Part shown: one piece after another, positions 24,130 through 35,211 of the stretch | Layout of the letters: each line of letters opens with the position of its first letter | Numbering within the stretch: the first letter of the stretch is position 1 | DNA from: Palaemon carinicauda | Taxonomy: Eukaryota; Arthropoda; Malacostraca; Decapoda; Palaemonidae | Assembly (NCBI RefSeq): GCF_036898095.1 | Contig: NC_090744.1 | Coordinates: 10,932,177-10,996,176 of the forward strand | Direction of reading: 5' to 3' | DNA length: 64,000 nucleotides | The notes under the pieces: model-generated | Told to the model about the DNA's origin: nothing | What the model saw: only the letters and a program-made list of their open reading frames with translations | The model's database searches: none | Program-made: the position numbers and the translations under genes

Positions 24130-24855
24130 GGGGAAGAGTTCTGGGAACGTCTACTAGCCATCGAAGTACCTCGGTAAGTTATTCTCTCGCGGGCCAGAGG
24201 GAAGCAACTAGTGTCAACTTTGTCCCAACGAGAGAGGCGAACTTCTGCAGTACCTTGTTGACAAACTAGAACGGAGGGAATGCATAAAGATCTAGATGAG
24301 ACTAATCTAGTAGAAAGGCATCTAAAAGAACCACTGCTGGGTCTGTTGAGAGCCTCTTGGACATCGAGGTTGCGAAGAGATCTATGGTTGGATGGCCCCA
24401 GGTGACCCAAAGTCTCTTGCATACATCTCTGTGGAGGGTCCAATATGTTGGAATTATTGTCCCTTCCTACTGAGACAAACTGCTAAGACATTCAAGTTGC
24501 CTTGGAAGAAATTTGTTACTAGCGAAAAGTCTAGACCTGTTGAACAGGAGAGAAGGTCACTAGCGAACTCGCACCATGTCAGAGAGTAGGTCCCTCCTTG
24601 CTAGGAGATGAACATCAAAGCAGGGAGTTGTCCGTGTTGACCTCCATGACTTCGTCTTGAAGGAGAGACCTGAAGCTTTTCCAGGTCAGACTTACTGCCA
24701 GAAGCTTCTTGCAGTTAAAATGCATTGTCCTTTGACGCGAGTTCCAAAATCCCGAGCATTCCCTACCGCCTAAGGTCGCACCCCAGTCTACGTCCGATGC
24801 GTCTGAGAAGAGAACGTGGTTGGGAGTCTGAACAGTCAGGGGAAGACCCTATAAA
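24130..24855 (-). pseudogene. RNase H and C-terminal connection of DIRS pol, broken
   Basis: Minus-strand translation gives NHVLFSDASDVDWGATLGG, NCKKLLAVSLTW and VNTDNSLL at about 24845-24623, which is the DIRS-type RNase H (D...E...D). The usual glutamate of the N-x-x-E-L motif is replaced by Lys (NCKKL), so the catalytic centre is damaged. Downstream remnants GNLNVLA, SRKGQ, HPTIDLFATSMSKRLS, DLYAFPPF and VNKVLQKFASLVG, broken by stops, match the linker that joins RNase H to the recombinase in these elements. It then enters the recombinase frame (VDLLRLP) without interruption. No YxDD-type reverse-transcriptase motif is visible upstream; the sequence jumps from gag-like to RNase H near 24860-24930. 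Confidence 0.75.
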
Positions 24856-24924
24856 AGGTTGATAAAGTCCTTTCCTCAGGTTAGACCAGACTTATCTTCC
24901 GGAAACCGGGATCGAGACCGCTTC

Positions 24925-27328
24925 TAGCGTCTTGTCCTTTTCCAGTGAAGAGCTAGATGAAACCGAAGAGGACGGAGGTGTAGTCTTCCAAGTGACACCA
25001 AATGCACCACGGATGACAGTGTCCTAACCAGACTCATCCACAGCCTGACAGGGCTGTATTCCTTCTTCAGCATCTTCTGGATGGATAGCAGGGCTGGGGA
25101 TTGATCTTCTTGTTCAGCCATGTCCTCATCAGAGGGTTCCTCATCCGAAACTGATGAGGAAACGGCAACGGAGTGGGCACCGTCTGACTCGCTGAATCCG
25201 GTCGCACTGGTGGATGCGTGACGGAGCCGGACACAAGATCATGGTACTGCTGCACAGTCTGTGAACTGTCAACCATGGGGAAGCGAGGAAGAACAGCGAC
25301 AACCCGAAACTGTCTAGACTGTCTGGGTAGTACAGACAACCCCTTATCGGGTTGCTGAGGTTGCCGCACTGCGTCACAACAAGACACCTCTGCTGGTTGT
25401 TGAACGTCTTCCCAGTGACACACTGAACGTCCACAACCACCTCCGAGAGTAGCATAACATCAACGTGCGACTGTCAACCCACACTGGGTTGCACCGGTGG
25501 AGGAACCATCTCAACTGGCGGACGTGAGTAGGATACCTCAGCGTCCGTAAAAAATCCTCTATCAAGGACTAAGCTTGGACTGCATGTCTTGCAACCAAGC
25601 CCAAGGTCTATGGGAGCAGGTGTGGTAACAGACGGGGTTAGCGACTGATGCGGAACCATTTACCCTCCCTGGAAGCATGTTATGCTTAAATCAAAGTCCA
25701 TAGGAGGCTAAGCAGCTTAAGGCTCCTCTCCAAATGACAGAGTCCTCAAGGGAATATCAGAAGGAGGGAGAACAGCACTTTCTCATCTACAGGAACCATA
25801 TCCGAGAAAAGCTAAGTTCTCTCAGTGAGGGTTTCACTGGTGCAAAAGCAGCAGACCAGAAGGCAACGTTATGAAACCGCTTGACAGTCTGTGAACTGTC
25901 AAAAACTGAACTGTCAACCACAACAGGAGCGTGAGGACATACAGCACTGGTGTATAAGTAGCAGACCAGAAGGCAACGTCATGTAACTGCATGACAGTTT
26001 GTGAGTTGGCAACAACCAAAGTTGTGTGGGGAAGCCTCAACTCCTGCCTGACTAGTTTGCTGCTGGCGAGTGGCGGTAACCACAGTGTGTTGCGGAGGCT
26101 GACACACCGTGTCAAGACACGGCAGCTTGTGGTAGCTCCCGCACGGCAACGGAGTGCTCTGTGTGTGGGAGTCATCATACATCTGGCAGGGTTGACTGTG
26201 CATGGGTGGAGGAGCTCTCACAACAAGAGTGTGAGAGCAGGAAGCCATGCCGGGCGCACAACCGTGGGAGGTGTAGGCCCACGGGTGCATCGTCAACCTT
26301 CTCCGCAGTCTGAGTGTGGGAGCTGGCAACGACAAAAGCAGAGTGCTGGTGCGTGGGAGGGGCTGCGGTGGGTTGAGGAGCATGCGGTATGGTATGCAGA
26401 GCATGCTGTAAGGTATGCAGAGCATGCCGTAAGGTATGCAGAGCATGCTGTAAGGTATGCAGAGCATGCTGTAAGGTATGCAGAGCATGCTGTAAGGTAT
26501 GCAGAGCATGCTGCATGGGCTGCGGAGAATGCTGCATAGTGCTGGAACCCGGCAGCTCTACAGAACCTTCCCACTGCTGATGCGGTAGCTCACGCATGTT
26601 AGCAGATGGTGCAGCAAGAACATGCGTCTGGCAGGGTGGACTGCGCATCGGTGGTGGAGCTCTCACAGGTGGAGGGTGGGAGCAGGCAGCCGCAGTATCT
26701 GCTGAGCGCACAACCTCGGCGGGTTGTAGGTTAACAGGCTGCATTGTCAACCTTCCAGCATGATACTCCTGCATGAAGGAGCAAGCTGAGACTGTATAGT
26801 CTGCAGCATGGACCACTAGGGTCTATGAAAGACAACAACAAACGGAGCTACTGTCCGTTGTGACTGAGGGTCTAAAACAGCTGGTGCGGCAACAGACGGA
26901 GTTACTGCCTGTTGCGGTACCACCTAGCCTCTCTTAGGAGGTGTGCAGTTGTCGTACTGCAGCGAGTCCGAACTGACCCAGTGGCTACACCTAGGCCGTT
27001 GGACTTGCGCGGAAGGGACCGACTTGTACTTAAAAGCTGCAAGATTTGGTCCATGGTTTCTGCGAGAAACCTCTTCCGCAGACGAGGAAAAAATGGGCTC
27101 TCTCGTCTTTGTGTGGGTGGGGCGATCACGTCGGCAACGTGTGTAGATACACCCGAAACCACGGAGGGAAACGTCTGTTCGTCGATCAAGGCCTGAGGAA
27201 CCCATAAGTCCTTCGACATTACTTCTCCCCTGGGCTTGGGAGCTTGTAAGAGGTATCGGACTAGGTGAACAACTGGCACGAACAGACGAACCCTCGAACG
27301 CAACACTGTAACACTTTGCGCATATCAC
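24925..27328 (-). pseudogene. Gag-like region of DIRS-like element, degenerate
   Basis: Between the putative 5' leader (28465-27330) and RNase H lie several overlapping minus-strand fragments (26902-27306, 26175-26816, 25374-25565, 25067-25423, 24924-25121), rich in Ser, Pro, His and Gln. Position fits the gag ORF of a DIRS element, but I recognise no conserved gag motif. It contains an expanded 21-bp minisatellite at 26385-26520 and repeated CACGGCAACGGAGT-like and GTGTGGGAG segments that suggest internal duplication. Assignment is by position only. Confidence 0.4.
26385..26520. repeat. 21-bp minisatellite in DIRS gag-like region
   Basis: Six to seven units of GTATGCAGAGCATGCTGTAAG (21 bp) in tandem, with small variants. 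Frame-neutral length explains the open frames on both strands (LQHALHT on the minus strand). Confidence 0.9.
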
Positions 27329-27329
27329 T

Positions 27330-28465
27330 TTATCACTTTTGATTTTCTGTTTGCACTTATTTCACTGAACTCGAAACTTTAAGTGGTTTGTACCTGAAAC
27401 ACGCAATCCTATCCTTCATTAAAAGGTAGTAATTGCAAAAACAGTATTACAATGTAACAGAAAAACATAATGAAAGATAAAGAATTCAGTGGCTGGAAAA
27501 GAGACTAAACACTAGATCAAATAAACTACGTTTAAAATCTCTCACCGCATAAAGCCTGGGAACAAGAATAAAACTCTAGAAACGTTTTACCTTCTTCCCC
27601 TAAATCGACTAGGGAGAAGAGCAAAAAACGAGAACAACGTTACCCGCTTGAACGAAACGTTTATCCTCCTCTCTCTCCCTCCGTCTCTATCTCTCTCTCT
27701 CTCTCTCTTGACTTAAAACCTGAGAGATGAGCCCAATTATATGTTAAAGGAAAAAAACTGAAAGGTTTCCCAAATAAAAAGTTCCTTTATTAGAATTAAA
27801 ACCATTTAAGCTAAGAAAGAATGAACGAAACGCTAGAATCGGTTTACTCTTACTGCAACGTGAAACCGTGAAAAACTCTCTCTCTATCGTAACGATAGAG
27901 CGCAAGTTGAACGTTCTGAACGTCAACAACTGCGGAGACTAAACAAAACGTTAGTTCAACTTTGAAAACAGTACGAGACTATCAAAGAAATTCTTTCAAA
28001 AACATTAAAATTAAAATAGCATAAATTCTTAACAGGAAAAACGATATGACGAGCTCAATGTTAATTAACTTCGGTTCCAAGTAAGGACCGCCTACTATTA
28101 GGAAAGGTCGCATATAAACAAACATAAAAAATAATTTTTATAAGTTTATAATAAAAGGAAAGTTAATCGAAGAGGCCTATAAATGGCGGAGAGATATAAA
28201 ATAAAAAGTGAAAGAGAGTCTATACTCTCTTCGACACCAACACTTCCGTCTAAGGGAAGGGTCGGCCATTTAAAAGTGAAAGAGAGTCCATACTCTCTTC
28301 GTCACCATAATTAAATCAAATTAATTCCAAAAGCTTGCTAAGCTAATGATAAAGCTTCCTGAATAGCGAAGGCTAAACTCTAGAGCAAATACATCACCAA
28401 ATCGTGAACAATAACTCCAGAATCAACAGCGTATCCAAGTAGGTCTAGCCGGAGGCACGACAGAG
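27330..28465. other. Presumed 5' leader of the DIRS-like element
   Basis: Non-coding, with a (TC)n run near 27690 and two direct repeats of AAAAGTGAAAGAGAGTC near 28205 and 28275. Nothing else recognised. Confidence 0.5.
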
Positions 28466-28617
28466 GAAAAATTGAGTTCTTGTTGACAAGAAGTACTTGA
28501 GTACCTGCTCACAGATGGCGCTGTTGTGTACACCCCCACCTGTATAGCGATCGCTGGCGTATCCCGACCGTAGATTTCTGTCGGGCAACAGAGTTGACAG
28601 CTACATGATCATCGGGT
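28466..28617. repeat. DIRS right inverted terminal repeat
   Basis: Reverse complement of 22325-22478, ending CATGATCATCGGGTAAG; the element then ends in ATTAATATTGAAAAA at 28635, where the satellite resumes with GCAAATGTCATG. Confidence 0.9.
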
Positions 28618-28635
28618 AAGATTAATATTGAAAAA

Positions 28636-28795
28636 GCAAATGTCATGAGTTAGGGATTCAAAGGTCCAGTATTTGAAAAAGCAAATGTCATGAGTTAGGG
28701 ATTCAAAGGTACAGTACAGTATTTGAAAAAGGGTGTCATGAGCTATGGATTCAAAGGTACAGTAAATAAAAAAATGGAATGTCAGGACAAAGGGA
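28636..28795. repeat. 45-bp satellite, right part
   Basis: About three to four diverged units of the 45-bp satellite, continuing in phase after the DIRS insertion. Confidence 0.85.
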
Positions 28796-29183
28796 TCCAG
28801 CTTAAAAAGGAATGCATATTCTGAAGGGGTGAAAAAAGGGTTTCCATGAAAAATGTGAACAGTTTTAGTGAAGATGGGTAGAAATGTATGCTTTAATCAA
28901 TACTGGAGGAGGTTATTTCTATGTACGGCATTAGATTTTGAAGGAGAATGGTATGATTGTAAATCTAGTACAGGAAATGAATATAGTGGGGTTGTGTGAT
29001 TTACTAAGAGTTAGATTTACTTAAGGAGTGATAGGAGTGTAGAGTAAAGGAAATATATGGAGTGGGGAAAGTCCATACTGTAGAGGATGTAGTTTGAAGT
29101 TGAAATGTCTCACAAAACCAGGTATTAATGGGAGTAATGATATTTTAGAGAAGAGAATGGGTCCAAAGTGAAGTGAGGGGTGT

Positions 29184-29186
<3 letters not shown>
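28796..29186. other. Unassigned; possible trace of a retroelement protease
   Basis: A plus-strand translation around 28885-28990 reads ALINTGGGYF followed by ILKENGMIVN in a neighbouring frame. This loosely resembles the ALIDTG motif of retropepsins but with D to N and no open frame. Weak; otherwise nothing is seen. Confidence 0.2.

Positions 29187-29258
<72 letters not shown>
29187..29258. repeat. (GA)36 microsatellite
   Basis: Uninterrupted GA dinucleotides, 72 bp. Confidence 0.98.
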
Positions 29259-29261
<3 letters not shown>

Positions 29262-29589
29262 TGGATTATCCAAAGTACTGTGTGTTACATATGAGTATGG
29301 ATACGTGAATGTAAAACTGGAGAGGTACACAAGCAAAGGGGTGAGGGAGAGGGAAGATTCAGTGACAAAGTACTCTTCTGCAGGCAAGAGGATAGAATGT
29401 ATGTTTTTGGATGCCTAGTAATAACTTGTAAAATTAAACAATACAAATGGGAGGATGAGAAGTTGATAGACATATTTTAACCAAATGATAGTTTGAGTGA
29501 AATTAAGAACTAATTAATAGTTAACATGGAATTAATGCAGGGGTTGGTTTAAAAGTTTTCAAGATGGAAGTAATGCAAGTGTTATGTTG
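29259..29589. other. No recognised feature
   Basis: No ORF or repeat family recognised. Confidence 0.4.
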
Positions 29590-29905
29590 ACATAGTTTCA
29601 AGGTTTAAAGGTCACTCATGAACGGTAGAGGTAAGGAACAGTGACAATGCCCTAGAGGTTGACCATATATACATATGACCAATGCCCAAGCCTCTCTCTA
29701 ACCAAGCAAGGACCAAGAAGGGCAAGGCAAGGCAAGGCAATGGCTGCTACTCAGAGGGTACACATCTAGGCTCTCCCAAAACCCCATCCTTAGCTCAAAA
29801 GGATATTGGGCTTGCAGACACTACAAGAAACTATTGTGCTTGAGCTGGTCTCAAACCCTAGTCCAGCATGTCACCAAGCAAGGAGGCTTTGAACAGGCTA
29901 CCATA
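29590..29905 (-). mobile_element. tRNA-derived SINE (decapod type)
   Basis: On the minus strand the right end reads CATGCTGGACTAGGGTTTGA and GACC, a tRNA T-arm/box-B-like head. A body with GTAGTGTCTGCAAGCCCAAT, CATATGTATATATGGTCAAC and CATTGTCACTGTTCC follows, ending near TGAGTGACCTTTAAACC. A second copy is at 43515. I recognise the body from decapod repeats; box A is not clear in this copy. Confidence 0.65.
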
Positions 29906-31324
29906 TTAAGGTAGAGTAGGCCTGAGACAAAGTTATGGTATGGAGTGATGCAAAGAGCAAAGAAATAAAAGTGGAAGCAAGCTTTACCAGAGTTAAGTTA
30001 TGAGAAGAGAAAATGAACTGTGAATGGGAATTTGAATGGATGAATGCCAATGATCCTTTGAAGACAAAGAAAAGGAACTTTACAATATGTGAAGGTGTAG
30101 AAAAGCCTTTGCAAAAGGAGAACGTCAAGAATGAAAACGAGCAAGAATAAACTAGAGGGTCAATGTAAACCAGGTACATGGAGTAATGGAAGCTGTATGA
30201 TCGATGGAAGTTACTAGGTAATTCATATAGTATTTGTGAGTTTAGGAATAGGCAAAGCAAGATCGTTGGCAGGATTTGTGCTAATGATTGATACAAGCAT
30301 AGAACTGAATGTGGAAATCCGGGAGGGGGAGTTATGTATAAATGGATGGTTGAACAAATGTCTCAAGTGAAGTGTGGATGTCGAGTAATGATTGATAGGT
30401 GGAATGGAAAGGAGAAGATTGAAAATTTATGTGAAGTAATGATAAACAAATGGGATGTTGACTAAAGCAGCAGCCAAAAAAAAAAAAAATAAATAAATAA
30501 AAACCAAAATCAAGAAAGTTATATAGCAATTGTGGTCAAGGTACTGAGTTAACAGATGGTGTCACATGATGTGCATTACATTATGTAATCTCTATTGAAT
30601 AAAATATATATATAAAAAAAAAAATAAAAGGGAAAACAATTGAAAACCCTGCTGTGATAATAAGCAATAGAGCATTTCTGTTAACTTGGAGAAATTGGTT
30701 GTGAGCAGTAGTTAGGGTGCAGTAAAAAAAAAAAAAAAAAAAAGTGGCAGTCATGAAATAAAAAGTGCACCTTTTACTATTAAATAATGACCTATCAGTA
30801 GGGTGAGTACATATGATGAGTATATAAGCAAAGGAAAATAGAAAAAACCTAAAAAATTGCTTTTTGATTTACGGAATTTGGGCTAAAGCCTAACACTGGG
30901 GATTCTTAAAAACATTCACCCGCCAAAATTAACAGGAAAAAGTTAGGGATATTTCTTGTTCTAGAATCTAAATCTCAGTTTTAAAAATGAGTTTCTGAAC
31001 AAACCATTCGTGTAGTTGAAGTGTAAATATTAAATATATAAAAGTGAAGGCAGCAATGTGAAAAAGGTGGAACCGAGACATGGCGACTGAAAATCATTAC
31101 ATAATAGAAAGATAATGACAAAAATAGCAAAGGAAAACAATACTAACAAGAATGTTGCCAAGGTTAAGGTTAAATCTAATGGCTATGCCTTCTGCAGCAT
31201 AAGGCTCAATACTTTATAGTATACTAGAAGTCTTATTCTAACTGACTATGCTGTAGAATGATATTTTTAGTCAGGTACTGTAGTTGAATCGGGGGAATTT
31301 CAAAAATTTAAATTTACAGCGAAT
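29906..31324. other. No recognised gene
   Basis: About 1.4 kb of AT-rich sequence with short A runs (30477-30490, 30725-30742). No supportable ORF, TIR or RNA gene. Confidence 0.4.
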
Positions 31325-31540
31325 GTTTTTATGTTGAACAGGCTGACATCAATCTCTTCTTATAGTTTATATATGAAAGATATGTTTTAATGTTGTTACT
31401 GTTCCTCAAGTGTTTTAATTGTTCATTACTTCTCTTTCCTCACTGGGCAATATTTTCCTATTGAAACTCTTGGACTTATACCGCCCTGCTCTTCAAAAAA
31501 GAGGTTGTAGCTTAGCTAACACTAGTATTAGTAGTAGTAG

Positions 31541-31571
<31 letters not shown>

Positions 31572-31572
31572 G
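31325..31572 (-). repeat. (TAA)n-tailed interspersed repeat with tail
   Basis: Contains GAACAGGCTGACATCAATC, TTTATATATGAAAGATATG, TTCCTCACTGGGC, a diverged AAAGAGGTTGTAGCTTAG and then a (TAG)n/(TAA)n tail at 31520-31570. Diverged copy of the family at 51448. Confidence 0.7.
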
Positions 31573-32424
31573 TAATAATAATGGGGGCAGACTATACAGA
31601 AGGTGTCATAACGTGCATTGGACTACTTGCTTTTTATTGAGGCGGTAGTTTAAGAGGCCTCAATTGTACAAAAGCATATGTGGAAGTAGAAGACAAAAGC
31701 ATTATTTACCTTACATTGGAGAGATACTGGATCGTCAAGTTAGGTTACTTTAAGCTAAGTTGAGATGACAGTAAGGATGAGTAGAGTAGAATGGAAGAAA
31801 TAGAAATTGCCAAACTTTCTTTAAATGTCACATTAGTAGAAAAATTACTTACAAGGCAAGTTTACTAAACAAGGCCTGCACTCTGTGCTGCAGAAACATT
31901 GGCCTTGGCAAAATTTAAATAATTTAAAGTTTTCTCTCATTCCATGACTTTAACCTCTCAAATTTTAGACCTTATAGAAGAAAACACGAAAGCAAAGTAT
32001 AAAGGAAGTAAATGCAGAAGGAAAACATAAAAGCGGAACACTCACCATGGATGACGTTCATACTTTGTTTCGACTCCTTAATCAATCCGACTCCTTAATC
32101 AATCAGCCTGTAAAGTGAATACAAAGGTAAGTACAAAGCTAATTCAATCATCATACAATATATTATTTCTATACTTTCCAACGTACATCTTAAAATTCCA
32201 CTACTCCTTTACAGCAGTAGTAAAAAAACGACAAGTCAGATAGAAAGTGACCCAGAGAGTAACGGAAGTTTATGAATGACAAAGTCGATGCATGTCTACA
32301 TTTTATATATTCATTAATTAACAAATATTTTTTCCTATATATGTCGATAAAATTTCCTGCTTCTCTATCCTTTCCATCATTTAAAAAACCTTCTTGATTT
32401 ATGACAAGAGAAAATGTGAGTGGA
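31573..32424. other. No recognised gene
   Basis: AT-rich; a short direct repeat CGACTCCTTAATCAATC occurs twice near 32070-32105. Nothing else supported. Confidence 0.4.
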
Positions 32425-32955
32425 AGCAGATGTATGTCAGGGAGTGAATGAAGGATGCAAAGTGTTGGGGGCAGTTAAGGGAGTAGTAAAAAATAAAGGG
32501 TTGGGCATGAATGTAAAGAGTTCTGTATGAGAAAGTGATTGTCCCAATTGTGATGTATGGATCGGAGTTGTGGGGAATGAAAGTGACGGAGAGACAGAAA
32601 TTGAATGTGTTTGAGATGAAATGTCTAAGGCAGTGGTTCTTAACCCCTGGGTCGCGACCCAAATTTGGGTCGCCTAGCCATTTAAATGGGTCATCAAGGA
32701 TTTGTGGACTTCCTATTTTCCCAATATTCCTATTCAAAATATTATCAAAGTATTAATCCTGAATGTAGAAGTCTTAAATCATTATAATCTAAGGTTAAGC
32801 AAAACATTGAGACAGACGATTTGATTGAGGTGAAAAACTACCAACATCTCCTCTTGCCTTTTAAATCTAACCGTTGGAGGAGGGAAGGAGGAGGGGGAGG
32901 TGGAGGAAGTCAGGAGCTGATGTGTCAAGTGTCCAGAGTTGGCAACTGAGCGCTT

Positions 32956-33604
32956 TTGGCGCTAGATTTAGTGCTTTCAATGCAAGGTCGTGATCAGACA
33001 TTGGTTGGGCTTTCTGAGAAGCTATTAGCATTCAAAGGAAAACTGAAGTTGTGGATGAATAAAATAAAATCTGGAAAGACTGCATCATTTCCATCTTTTC
33101 ACCTACTTCTGGATGATGAAAGATTTTCTCTCATCCATGTCCAAGAAATTATTGAGGGACATATATCCAAGCTAATTAGAGAGTTTGATCATTACATTCC
33201 AGAAAATACGTTCAACTACAGTTGGGTAAAAAACCCCTTCAACATTGAAGCTGAAGACTTGCCTGATGAAATCGCAAACATCAGCAAGCTACAGGAGGAG
33301 TTCATCGAGATCCAGAATGACGCAACACTTCATTACGATTTCAAAAGGCTAAAGGAATCACCGAGCTCATTTTGAATCAAAGTTCACAAAGAAAAGCCCA
33401 ATCTTGGAGGTGAAGCCCTGAAAACTCTAATTACCTTTGCTACAACTTTCCTGTGTGAGGCAGGATTTTCAGCCATCACAGTCATAAAGACAAAATACAG
33501 AAACTGTTTGCAACCAGAGGATGACCGAAGATGCAGCCTACCATCAAAATCACCCAGATTTGAAGAGCTGACCAAAACAATACAGTATCAAGGATCTCAT
33601 TGAC
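32956..33604 (+). pseudogene. hAT transposase, C-terminal half (ZBED5/SCAND3-like)
   Basis: The frame carries GLSEKLLAFKGKLKLWMNKI, SFPSFHLLLDDERFSLIHVQ, KLQEEFIEIQNDATLHYDF, then an in-frame TGA at 33373-33375. It continues as GGEALKTLITFATTFLCEAG, FSAITVIKTKYRNCLQPEDD, RFEELTKTIQ and ends TGA at 33602-33604. This is the hATC dimerisation region seen in ZBED5-, FAM200- and SCAND3-like proteins. The BED zinc finger and most of the catalytic core are missing. The only internal break is one nonsense codon, probably from a Trp codon, so the copy is fairly young or was recently active. It could not transpose itself. Confidence 0.85.
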
Positions 33605-34060
33605 TTTAACCACTTCACCACGGACGAAGGGACGAGGAAAAGAAGGAATGGAGGGAGCGAAAGAAGGGGTGAAGGAAAGGAGACGGGGGTAAGGAATGGA
33701 CAGATTGAAATGAGGGACGAAGGTAGGGAAAGGGACTATTAGGAAAGGAGGAATCAGAGAAACAAAGGAAGGAAGTGAAGTGGAGGGCAGAGGCACAGAT
33801 GGAAGGGGTTAATACTATATTTCATGTCAGATAGTCTTGTATGAATAATTTCCCTTTTCAACAATGGTAAATTATAGCCTAATTATACAATTTTTTTATA
33901 TTAAACATTTTTATTTTTATTTTAAAAAATCTCAGTGCTTTGTGTTATTTCTCATTGATCATTATTATATAGATGCACTATTTGCATTAATAAAAATTTC
34001 TGCACGTGATTTTTGTTTCTGTCACACGTTTTTACAAGCACAAGTATTTTATAATCTAAA
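33605..34060. other. Non-coding interior of the hAT element
   Basis: GA-rich stretch (33620-33800) followed by AT-rich sequence up to the right terminal repeat; no coding signal. Confidence 0.5.
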
Positions 34061-34716
34061 TAAAAGTATTTATGAAGGTAAGGGTCGCCATGGTTGATTT
34101 GGACAGGATTTTGGGTCACAGCCATAAAAGGTTAAGAACCACTGCTCTAAGGAGTATGGCTGGTGTATCTCGAGTAGATAGGGTTAGGAACGAAGTAGTG
34201 AGGGTGAGAACGGGTGTAAGAAATGAGTTTGCAGCTAGAGTGGATATGAATGTGTTGAGGTGGTTCACCCATGTTGAGAGAATGGAAAATGGCTGTCTGC
34301 TAAAGAAGGTGATGAATCCAAGAGTTGATGGGAGAAGTACAAGAGGAAGACCAAGGTTTGGGTGGATGGATGGAGTGAAGGAAGCTCTGGGTGATAGGAG
34401 GATAGATGTGAGAGAGGCAAGAGAGCGTGCTAGAAATAGGAATGAATGGCGAGCGATTGTGACGCAGTTCCGGTAGGCCCTGCTGCTTCCTGCGGTGCTT
34501 TGGATGACCGCGGAGGTAGCAGCAGTATGGGATTCAGTGTTATGAAGCTTCATCTGTGGTGGATAATGGGGGAGGGTGGGCTGTGGCACGCCTAGCAGTA
34601 TCAGCCGAACTCGGTTGAGTCCCTTATCAGGCTGGGAGGAACGTAGAGAGGAGAGGTCCCCTTTTCTGTTGCATTTGTTTGATGTCGGCTAACCCCCAAA
34701 ATTGGGGGAAAGTGCC

Positions 34717-34970
34717 TTGGTATATGTAGTTAACCCCTTCAGTGAAGAAGAATTGTTTTGTAATCTCATTGTTGTCAGGAGTATGAGGACAGAGGGGAAT
34801 TTGTAAAGAATAGGCCAGACTATTCAGTGTATGTCTAGGCAAAGGGAAAGTGAACCGTAACCAGAGAGAAGGATCTAATATAGTACTGTCTGGCTAGTTA
34901 AAGGACCACATAACTCTCTAACGGTAGTATCTCAACGGGTGGTTGGTGCACTGGCCAACCTACTACCTAC
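34717..34970 (+). repeat. Interspersed-repeat fragment (distal part of the 51448 family)
   Basis: Contains TGAAGAAGAATTGTTTTGTA, AGGCCAGACTATTCAGTGTA, CAAAGGGAAAGTGAACCGTA and GCCAACCTACTACCT, matching 51858-52090. The LINE tail at 34477-34716 ends directly at it. Confidence 0.8.
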
Positions 34971-35124
34971 ATTGCAAGGTCTTTAGGGGATTTACTTTCA
35001 ATACTTCTCAGAAGTACCTAAAACCACAAATGAATTCCTCTTCATCATCTCGACTATGCCTATTGAAGCAAAGGTCCTCATTAATTAAACAAACTAATAA
35101 TGTTAACATATATCTTGCGGAATT

Positions 35125-35127
<3 letters not shown>

Positions 35128-35209
<82 letters not shown>
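35128..35209. repeat. (GA)41 microsatellite
   Basis: Uninterrupted GA/AG dinucleotides, about 82 bp. Confidence 0.98.

Positions 35210-35211
<2 letters not shown>

Larger units (their letters stand above)
22288..28635 (-). mobile_element. DIRS-like tyrosine-recombinase retroelement, degenerate
   Basis: A 6.35-kb element inserted in the 45-bp satellite. It has inverted terminal repeats of about 150 bp (22325-22478 and 28466-28617), an internal complementary region at 22527-22617, and minus-strand remnants of gag-like, RNase H and tyrosine-recombinase coding sequence in the DIRS order. No target-site duplication is seen: removing the element leaves an intact satellite unit. Inverted terminal repeats, an internal complementary region, recombinase instead of integrase, and no duplication are the defining traits of DIRS elements. 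The reverse-transcriptase fingers/palm domain appears to be deleted and several stops and frameshifts are present, so this copy is dead. Confidence 0.85.
32631..34144 (+). mobile_element. hAT (Charlie-like) DNA transposon, internally deleted
   Basis: The terminal inverted repeats are CAGTGGTTCTTAACCCCTGG (32631 on) and its complement ending GGTTAAGAACCACTG (34144). They are flanked by 8-bp target duplications GTCTAAGG (32623-32630) and CTCTAAGG (34145-34152) with one mismatch. CAGTGGTTCTTAACC ends and an 8-bp duplication are classical for hAT-Charlie elements. Length is 1.5 kb with only the C-terminal half of a transposase inside. Confidence 0.92.
32425..34476 (+). pseudogene. 3' end of a non-LTR retrotransposon pol, split by a hAT element
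   Basis: The two halves are 32425-32630 (EKVIVPIVMYGSELWG, NVFEMKCLR) and 34145-34476 (SMAGVSRVDRVRNE, VLRWFTHVERMENG, RGRPRFGWMDGVKEAL, RNRNEWRAIVTQFR, stop at 34474-34476). These are the C-terminal motifs of LINE reverse transcriptases. The left half has a stop (SSV*EK) just before EKVIV, so it was already dead. The frame is continuous across the insertion when the hAT and one copy of its target duplication are ignored. The LINE 3' untranslated region continues to about 34716. Confidence 0.85.

Noticed and set aside
30300..30480. Possible LTR-retroelement relic (VEQMSQVKCG, MIDRWNGKEKIENLCEVM in one frame)
   Set aside because: The short open segment has no diagnostic pol motif and no LTRs were found around it.
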